This document shows, piece by piece, positions 7,395-11,258 of a DNA stretch of 11,258 bases. The DNA is from Sphingobacteriales bacterium (GTDB taxonomy: Bacteria > Bacteroidota > Bacteroidia > Chitinophagales > Chitinophagaceae): contig JAHEFC010000097.1 of NCBI GenBank assembly GCA_024640385.1, positions 1 through 11,258 on the forward strand, written 5' to 3'. A model generated the notes under the pieces. That model was not told the origin of the DNA. It saw only the letters and a program-made list of their open reading frames with translations, and did no database searches. The first letter of the stretch is position 1; the number at the start of each line of letters is the position of its first letter. The translations under genes were made by a program, and so were the position numbers.

Positions 7395-7429
7395 CAACCA
7401 GCAACCTGCCACCTGCAACCTGCAACCTG
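7395..7429 (-). repeat. Five-copy heptamer tandem repeat, unit CAACCTG (plus strand) / CAGGTTG (minus strand)
   Basis: On the plus strand the units are CAACCAG, CAACCTG, CCACCTG, CAACCTG and CAACCTG. The last base touches the stop codon (7432-7430) of the minus-strand GldM-like gene, so the array lies directly in that gene's 3' untranslated region. AGGTG in the preceding array can pair with CACCT here, but the pairing is short. No classic U-tract terminator is seen in this convergent gap, and the arrays may do that job. Confidence 0.85.
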
Positions 7430-7879
7430 CTATTTGAGTTCTCCTTTAAAATCAGCTACCATCAACTTCTTTCCGTCTTTCAACCTGATGATGATATTGT
7501 TGATCAATACCTGGTCGCCTTTCTTGGCGTTGTCTTTTATACTGGCTCTCCAGACTTCAGACAACATGTTGGTATCGTAAAAGTCTGATACGCGAAAGTC
7601 CTTGAAGTCTTTACGCTGCTGGGTTTCACTGTCTGTAAATGTTGCAACAAAAGTATAGTTGATGCGAAACCGGGTTACAGGATAAATATTCCCTTTAGAA
7701 TCCTTGACGGTCACGGCACTGTCGATGATCTTCTTAAATACATCTGCACTGACATCGGCATTGGTATAGCCGCCGAGGCTGACCGTGTATTTTACCGGCG
7801 CTGGAGCGGTCTTTTGCTTTTGCTGGGCATGTGAAGCTGTGAACGCCAGTAAAAAGGTGATGAAGAACACTGTTTTCAT
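7430..7879 (-). CDS. Small secreted protein resembling the GldM C-terminal domain
   Basis: A 149-residue protein with a clear signal peptide (MKTVFFITFLLAFTASHA, cleavage before Q19), so it is periplasmic or secreted. The mature part begins with a proline-rich linker and then VSLGGYTNADVSADVFKKII (33-52), a strand-rich middle (VTRFRINYTFVATFTD) and a C-terminal part with WRASIKDNAKKGDQVLINNI (110-129) followed by IRLKDGKK. The last section follows the pattern of GldM and its stand-alone relatives in gliding/type IX secretion: a short helix, then a 'K-x-G-D-x-V-x-I-x-x-I' strand, then a D-G-K turn. The link to GldM is inference from this pattern; no other gld or por gene is in the window. It sits 33 bases behind valS on the same strand and may be read through from it. 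The 3' end abuts a heptamer array. Confidence 0.7.
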   Translation of the reverse strand: MKTVFFITFLLAFTASHAQQKQKTAPAPVKYTVSLGGYTNADVSADVFKKIIDSAVTVKDSKGNIYPVTRFRINYTFVATFTDSETQQRKDFKDFRVSDFYDTNMLSEVWRASIKDNAKKGDQVLINNIIIRLKDGKKLMVADFKGELK

Positions 7880-7897
7880 ATATCGGATTAACGATGC

Positions 7898-7918
7898 AAT
7901 TAAAATGATATTTTAATT
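7898..7918. promoter_or_regulatory. AT-only 9-bp dyad across the end of valS
   Basis: The arms AATTAAAAT (7898-7906) and ATTTTAATT (7910-7918) are perfect inverted repeats around GAT. The dyad covers the valS stop codon (7913-7915) and lies 19 bases before the ATG of the GldM-like gene. It has no U-tract and little stability as RNA, so an operator or promoter-proximal site for the downstream gene is more likely than a terminator. An AT-rich dyad at a gene junction can also be chance. Confidence 0.3.
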
Positions 7919-10558
7919 CAGGTTTGTTAAACTTTCTTCTATCATCCTGATCTTCATCTCAGCATCGGCTTTTTTCTTTCTTTCTATTTCCACCACTTCC
8001 GCTTTTGCGTTCTGTACAAACCGCTCATTGCCAAGTTTTTTTTCAACTGATAAGAGGAATCCTTTCAGGTATTCCAGTTCTTTCATCAGCTCCTGTTTCT
8101 GCGATCCCATATCTATAGGGGAAGAAGAGACCAGGTAGAACTTTTCTTTACCTGCAACGGCCGGAATGGCGTCGGCAATGGTTTTGTCGGTTATTTCAAG
8201 TGAAGACGCATTTACCTGTTTGATCAGAATGTCCCCGATCACCTGGTATGAGTCTGCGATCTCAGACTGAACAAAAAGGGAAATACTTTCTTTTGGTTTA
8301 AGCTGGGCCTTGTTTCTTGCATCCCGGATCCCGGTAATGCTTTCCTGCAACAGTTTACCATAACTCAGAATGGCTTCATCAGCAATTGAAGCCGGGGCCA
8401 GTTGAGCAATGCAGATGTCGTCACCTTCCTTGCGTTCGGCCAGTTCATGATATATTTCTTCTGTGATGAAGGGCATAAACGGATGGAGCAATACCATCAG
8501 CTCTTCAAAAAACTTTTTCGTTGCAGAAATCACTTTCCCGTCAATGGTATCAGTTCCGAATGGAGGCTTCACCCATTCCAGGTACCAGCTGCAGAAATCG
8601 TCCCAGATCAGCATGTATACTGTTCTCAACGACTCACTCAGCCTGAACTGGTCGAATGACTGGTTCAATTCTGCTTTCACCTGGTTCAGCCTTGCTTCAA
8701 ACCAGTTGATAGCAAAATAAGCACGGGCAGCATCCTGCTGGCTGTATTTTTCGGTCACTGGTTTTCTCTCTTCCCACATCTTCACCAGCTTCAGGGCATT
8801 CCATATCTTGTTGGAAAAATTACGTCCCTGTTCATTGGCAGACTCATCCCACAACAGATCATTGCCTGCAGGGGAGGAGATCATGATCCCAAAGCGCACG
8901 GCATCTGCTCCATACCTGTCGATCATCTCAAGCAGGTCAGGAGAATTGCCAAGGCTCTTGCTCATTTTCCGGCCCTGCTTATCTCTCACTATACCGGTGA
9001 AGTATACCTGCTCAAATGGCTTTTCATGCTTGTATTCAAAACCGGCCATGATCATTCTGGCCACCCAGAAGAAAATGATCTCAGGTGCTGTTACCAGTGT
9101 TTGTGTAGGGTAATAATATTTAATGTCTTCATTCCCCGGGTTGGAATAACCTTTGAATACTTCAAATGGCCACAACCAGGAAGAGAACCAGGTGTCAAGG
9201 CAATCTTCATCCTGTTTCAGATCAGCAACCGTACCTGTTGGATTATGCTTTTTGTATTGCGCTAATGCCTCATCTTCATTCAGGCCTACATACACATTTC
9301 CTTCCGCATCATACCAGGCAGGGATCCTGTGGCCCCACCATAACTGGCGGCTGATGCACCAGTCTTTGATATTCTCCATCCAATGGCGATAGAGGTTTTT
9401 GAATTTTGGAGGATGGAATTTGATATCATCTTCAACTACTGCTCTGAGGGCCGGACCGGATATCTTCTTCATGTCTACCCACCACTGTAACGACAGTCTG
9501 GGTTCAACAACAACATCAGTTCTTTCGGAAAAACCAACCTGGTTGGCATAGTCTTCGATCTTGACCACATGACCCGCTGCTTCAAGGTCCATGACAATTT
9601 TCTTTCTGGTCTCAAATCTGTCTTCCCCAACATACAACTGGGCGTCAGCACTCATAGTGCCATCATCATTCAATACATCAATGATCTCGAGGCCGTGTTT
9701 CAGTCCAAGCTGGTAATCGTTCATATCATGAGCCGGCGTGATCTTCAGCGCACCTGTGCCAAACTCCATGCTTACATACTCATCGGTGATGATGGGGATC
9801 TTCCTCCTGATCAGGGGAACATAGGCGAATTTGCCCCGCAGATGCCGGAACCTCTCATCATCTGGATGTACACAGATCGCTGTGTCGCCCAAAATGGTTT
9901 CAGGGCGTACAGTGGCTATGGTGATATATTCCCCGGGGCTGCCTTCGAGTTCATACCGCAGGTAATATAGTTTGGACTGCATGTCTTTAAAAATGACCTC
10001 TTCGTCGCTCAGGGCAGTCTTTGCTTTAATATCCCAGTTGATCATTCTTTTGCCGCGATATATATAGCCCTTCCTATAGAGATCATTAAATACTGAGATC
10101 ACAGACTGGTAATAATGCTCATCCATGGTGAATGATGTACGGTCCCAGTCCAGGCTGCATCCCATTTTCTTCAGCTGCTGCAGGATGATACCGCCGTATT
10201 TTTCTTTCCATTCCCAGGCATATTGCAGGAACTCATCCCGACTGATGGAAGACTTTGGGATGCCTTTTTCACGAAGCATCTGCACCACCTTGGCCTCAGT
10301 AGCGATCGAAGCATGGTCAGTACCGGGTACCCAGCAGGCATTTTTGCCCTGCATACGGGCACGACGTACCAGGATGTCCTGGATCGTATTATTCAGGCAA
10401 TGGCCCATATGGAGCACACCGGTCACGTTCGGAGGCGGAATCACCACCGTATAAGGTTCCCTTCCGTCCGGTTTGCTGGCAAAGTATCGCTTGTCCAGCC
10501 AGTGCTGGTACCATTTCGATTCGGCTGACTGGTGCTCAAAATTCTTGCTTAGGGCCAT
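7913..10558 (-). CDS. valS: Valyl-tRNA synthetase
   Basis: The cytoplasmic class I enzyme attaches valine to tRNA-Val and hydrolyses mischarged threonyl-tRNA-Val. The 881-residue length is typical. Seen in order: PPPNVTGVLHMGH (41-53), the HIGH signature of the active site; GTDHASIATE (79-88); the CP1 editing domain, with ATVRPET (215-221) and ITPAHDMNDY (273-282); CISRQLWWGHRIPAW (401-415); DTWFSSWLWPF (455-465); and GRKMSKSLGNSP (529-540), the KMSKS loop. The C-terminal 60 or so residues (SVEKKLGNERFVQNAKAEVV and after) form the valyl-specific coiled-coil arm that touches the tRNA. The start MALSKNFEHQ fits family starts, and a purine-rich AAGGAA immediately precedes the ATG. A -7 box lies 21 bases upstream. 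The GldM-like gene follows after 33 bases. Confidence 0.98.
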   Translation of the reverse strand: MALSKNFEHQSAESKWYQHWLDKRYFASKPDGREPYTVVIPPPNVTGVLHMGHCLNNTIQDILVRRARMQGKNACWVPGTDHASIATEAKVVQMLREKGIPKSSISRDEFLQYAWEWKEKYGGIILQQLKKMGCSLDWDRTSFTMDEHYYQSVISVFNDLYRKGYIYRGKRMINWDIKAKTALSDEEVIFKDMQSKLYYLRYELEGSPGEYITIATVRPETILGDTAICVHPDDERFRHLRGKFAYVPLIRRKIPIITDEYVSMEFGTGALKITPAHDMNDYQLGLKHGLEIIDVLNDDGTMSADAQLYVGEDRFETRKKIVMDLEAAGHVVKIEDYANQVGFSERTDVVVEPRLSLQWWVDMKKISGPALRAVVEDDIKFHPPKFKNLYRHWMENIKDWCISRQLWWGHRIPAWYDAEGNVYVGLNEDEALAQYKKHNPTGTVADLKQDEDCLDTWFSSWLWPFEVFKGYSNPGNEDIKYYYPTQTLVTAPEIIFFWVARMIMAGFEYKHEKPFEQVYFTGIVRDKQGRKMSKSLGNSPDLLEMIDRYGADAVRFGIMISSPAGNDLLWDESANEQGRNFSNKIWNALKLVKMWEERKPVTEKYSQQDAARAYFAINWFEARLNQVKAELNQSFDQFRLSESLRTVYMLIWDDFCSWYLEWVKPPFGTDTIDGKVISATKKFFEELMVLLHPFMPFITEEIYHELAERKEGDDICIAQLAPASIADEAILSYGKLLQESITGIRDARNKAQLKPKESISLFVQSEIADSYQVIGDILIKQVNASSLEITDKTIADAIPAVAGKEKFYLVSSSPIDMGSQKQELMKELEYLKGFLLSVEKKLGNERFVQNAKAEVVEIERKKKADAEMKIRMIEESLTNLN

Positions 10559-10579
10559 TTCCTTACTTGATCAAGGCTG

Positions 10580-10587
10580 CAAAGGTA
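10580..10587 (-). promoter_or_regulatory. Probable -7 promoter box of valS
   Basis: The minus strand reads TACCTTTG, an exact TAnnTTTG match and identical to the box at 1034-1041. It predicts a leader of roughly 15-18 bases that contains the small palindrome CTTGATCAAG (10566-10575) and an AAGGA ribosome site. No T-box-like leader, as found before valS in Firmicutes, is present, because the leader is far too short. A correctly spaced TTTG at -33 is missing. Confidence 0.5.
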
Positions 10588-10637
10588 AAAAATCGGGGGC
10601 TAAGGCGGCGGATTGATTCCCAAATTGTTAACCCCAT

Positions 10638-10657
10638 ATGTTAAAGCTGTTTAACAT
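10638..10657. promoter_or_regulatory. 8-bp dyad overlapping the promoter of the small gene
   Basis: ATGTTAAA and TTTAACAT form a perfect inverted repeat around GCTG and run directly into TTTTTTTG, whose last four bases are the proposed -33 box. As DNA this looks like an operator next to a promoter. As RNA it would be a weak AT-rich stem followed by seven U, but no gene reads into it from the left on the plus strand, so an operator is preferred. Confidence 0.35.
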
Positions 10658-10660
10658 TTT

Positions 10661-10692
10661 TTTGGGATTTACCCTGAAATGTCTTACATTAG
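10661..10692 (+). promoter_or_regulatory. Bacteroidota-type promoter for the 34-aa protein transcript
   Basis: TTTG at 10661-10664 (-33) is separated by exactly 20 bases from TACATTAG at 10685-10692 (-7; one mismatch to TAnnTTTG). This is the best spaced -33/-7 pair in the window. Transcription would begin near 10697-10700 and run to the terminator at 10941-10968, a transcript of about 270 bases. Confidence 0.5.
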
Positions 10693-10792
10693 TAATAAGT
10701 TCTTTCTCCCTCAAGACCTGGAACTGGAGATTTCCAACACCCTTGAAACCGTTTTAGCCCCTCTACCCAATTTGTTAACTTTTAAAATTTAG
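10679..10792 (+). CDS. Possible 37-aa upstream open frame
   Basis: ATG 10679 opens a 37-codon frame starting MSYISNKFFLPQDLELEISN and ending at TAG 10790-10792, only three bases before the ATG of the 34-aa membrane protein. The composition is protein-like and the tight spacing would suit translational coupling. Against it, the best promoter would start transcription downstream of this ATG, there is no ribosome site, and the frame is short enough to be chance. It may be 5' untranslated RNA instead. Confidence 0.25.
   Translation: MSYISNKFFLPQDLELEISNTLETVLAPLPNLLTFKI
10711..10746 (+). other. Small two-step hairpin in the leader of the 34-aa gene
   Basis: TCAAG (10711-10715) pairs with CTTGA (10742-10746), and inside this TGGAA (10719-10723) pairs with TTCCA (10732-10736) around an 8-base loop, leaving asymmetric internal bulges. 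It lies about 50 bases before the start codon within the predicted leader. It does not match any riboswitch class I know. It may be a minor leader fold. Confidence 0.3.
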
Positions 10793-10795
10793 GCT

Positions 10796-10900
10796 ATGCG
10801 GCATTTAGACACATCACACATTAAGGAAAATCTTAAAACTACATTGATCGTTATTGCACTTTATGCAACGATCATAGCAATTACGATCTGGGCCTGGTAA
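10796..10900 (+). CDS. 34-aa single-pass membrane protein
   Basis: ATG 10796 opens 34 codons ending at TAA 10898-10900. The first 14 residues are polar (MRHLDTSHIKENLK), and the rest is one membrane helix of about 19 residues (TLIVIALYATIIAITIWAW) ending in a tryptophan-rich interface. Polar head and N-terminal lysine suggest an N-in orientation. The gene sits in its own unit, with a well-spaced promoter about 105-135 bases upstream and a strong terminator 41 bases downstream, which supports its being real despite its size. Size and shape resemble the tiny accessory subunits of haem-copper oxidases (such as subunit IIa, about 34 residues), but no oxidase gene is in view, so this is only a suggestion. 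The family is not firmly recognised. Confidence 0.6.
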   Translation: MRHLDTSHIKENLKTTLIVIALYATIIAITIWAW

Positions 10901-10940
10901 AAGTCCAAGGCTTGCGTGCTATAACATAATTCCACTCAGT

Positions 10941-10968
10941 AAAAAGCGGACAGGGTCCGCTTTTTTTT
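10941..10968 (+). terminator. Strong intrinsic terminator
   Basis: AAAAAGCGGAC (10941-10951), a 3-base AGG loop and GTCCGCTTTTT (10955-10965) make a perfect 11-bp stem, with eight T from 10961 to 10968. The GC-rich core with flanking A/T tracts works in both directions. It closes the small-protein unit and insulates the exonuclease gene, which begins 44 bases further on. Confidence 0.9.
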
Positions 10969-11000
10969 ATAGGTCGCGATCAACTGCGCCCGGAAATTCA

Positions 11001-11008
11001 TAATTTTA
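11001..11008 (+). promoter_or_regulatory. Possible -7 box immediately before the exonuclease start
   Basis: TAATTTTA matches TAnnTTTG except for the last base and ends only 3 bases before the GTG start at 11012. Because the terminator at 10941-10968 blocks readthrough, the exonuclease gene needs a promoter in this 43-bp stretch, and this is the only candidate. It implies a leaderless or nearly leaderless mRNA. Confidence 0.4.
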
Positions 11009-11011
11009 ATC

Positions 11012-11258
11012 GTGTACGCGATCGTAGATATTGAAACCACTGGCGGGCATGCTTCTTCAGGCGCCATTACTGAGGTAGCCATCATTCTTCATAACGGAAA
11101 AGAGATCGAAGGGAAGTTCCAGACACTTGTCAACCCAGGCGTCAACATTCCCCGGTACATTACTTCTCTTACAGGCATCAGTAATGAAATGGTGAAAGAG
11201 GCTCCGGTATTTGAACAGGTAGCCCCCCATATTTTTTCCCTGCTTTCCAATCGGGTTT
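11012..11258 (+). CDS. DnaQ-like DEDDh exonuclease, N-terminal 82 residues; continues beyond the window
   Basis: The visible part begins (M)YAIVDIETTGGHASSGAITE: D6 and E8 of DIETTGG are the metal-binding Exo I motif of the DnaQ/RNase T superfamily of 3'-5' exonucleases. The following TLVNPG (about 42-47) and SLTGISNEMVKEAPVFEQV (about 56-74) are the usual substrate-handling region with the 'I-T/S-N-E-M-V' turn. GTG at 11012 is the start: there is no ATG between it and the TAG at 10970-10972, and relatives begin MYAIVDIETTGG. In Bacteroidota, proteins with this N-terminus are commonly fused to a GIY-YIG nuclease domain like that of UvrC/Cho, which would suggest DNA repair, but the part needed to tell is outside the window. 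Confidence 0.88.
   Translation, partial: MYAIVDIETTGGHASSGAITEVAIILHNGKEIEGKFQTLVNPGVNIPRYITSLTGISNEMVKEAPVFEQVAPHIFSLLSNRV

Noticed and set aside
7395..7429. CRISPR-like repeat
   Set aside because: The units are only 7 bases long and directly tandem, without spacers; no cas genes are near.
8402..10528. Several plus-strand open frames of 60-130 codons opposite valS
   Set aside because: They are shadows of the valS codons: no start context, no recognisable composition, and the valS protein is complete and canonical on the other strand.
10638..10663. Intrinsic terminator (8-bp stem plus seven T) on the plus strand
   Set aside because: No plus-strand gene reads into it, the stem has only two G-C pairs, and its T-run forms part of a better-supported -33 box.
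10559..10795. Riboswitch or T-box in the valS/small-gene gap
   Set aside because: The valS leader is too short for a T-box, and the leader of the small gene shows only short stems with no class signature that I know.

Overview
The window looks like a chromosomal segment of a Bacteroidota bacterium, most likely from the Chitinophagaceae or a close relative. The reasons are: upstream elements of the Bacteroidota type (TAnnTTTG at -7, and one clear TTTG at -33) rather than E. coli-like -35/-10 boxes; weak or absent Shine-Dalgarno sites; a secreted protein resembling the C-terminal domain of GldM; a three-part protease/propeller/outer-membrane-barrel protein; and protein sequences that read as this phylum. 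The taxonomic call is inference from the sequence alone. I see no tRNA, rRNA, CRISPR array, insertion sequence or phage gene.

Layout. Positions 1-1203 are a loose region with a membrane-anchored protein running off the left edge (minus), a decayed small gene (227-461, plus), a 91-aa protein of unknown function (524-799, minus) and a probable 55-aa membrane protein interrupted by one frameshift (850-1018, minus). A secreted calcineurin-like phosphatase (1204-2319, plus) converges on ahcY (2419-3744, minus), with a 65-base heptamer-built hairpin terminator between them. Behind ahcY lies a PrsW-family intramembrane protease (3800-4522, minus). Back to back with it, only 27 bp away, is a 931-aa exported HExxH metalloprotease/beta-propeller/beta-barrel protein (4550-7345, plus). 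That gene converges on a small GldM-like secreted protein (7430-7879, minus), which follows valS (7913-10558, minus); two further heptamer arrays fill this convergent gap. To the right of valS is a compact transcription unit (promoter near 10661-10692, terminator 10941-10968) carrying a 34-aa single-helix membrane protein. The window ends inside a DnaQ-like exonuclease gene (from 11012).

How the parts fit. valS and ahcY are housekeeping: charging of tRNA-Val, and removal of S-adenosylhomocysteine in the methyl cycle. The surrounding genes are mostly envelope proteins (phosphatase, intramembrane protease, outer-membrane protease, GldM-like protein, small membrane proteins), and nothing shows them to be one pathway.

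The most notable non-coding pattern is that both convergent gene junctions carry 7-bp-periodic repeats of different sequence directly behind the stop codons, and no other junction does. A second pattern is that several promoter-like -7 boxes lie only a few bases from the start codon, including one perfect palindrome serving two divergent genes, which suggests leaderless or nearly leaderless mRNAs.
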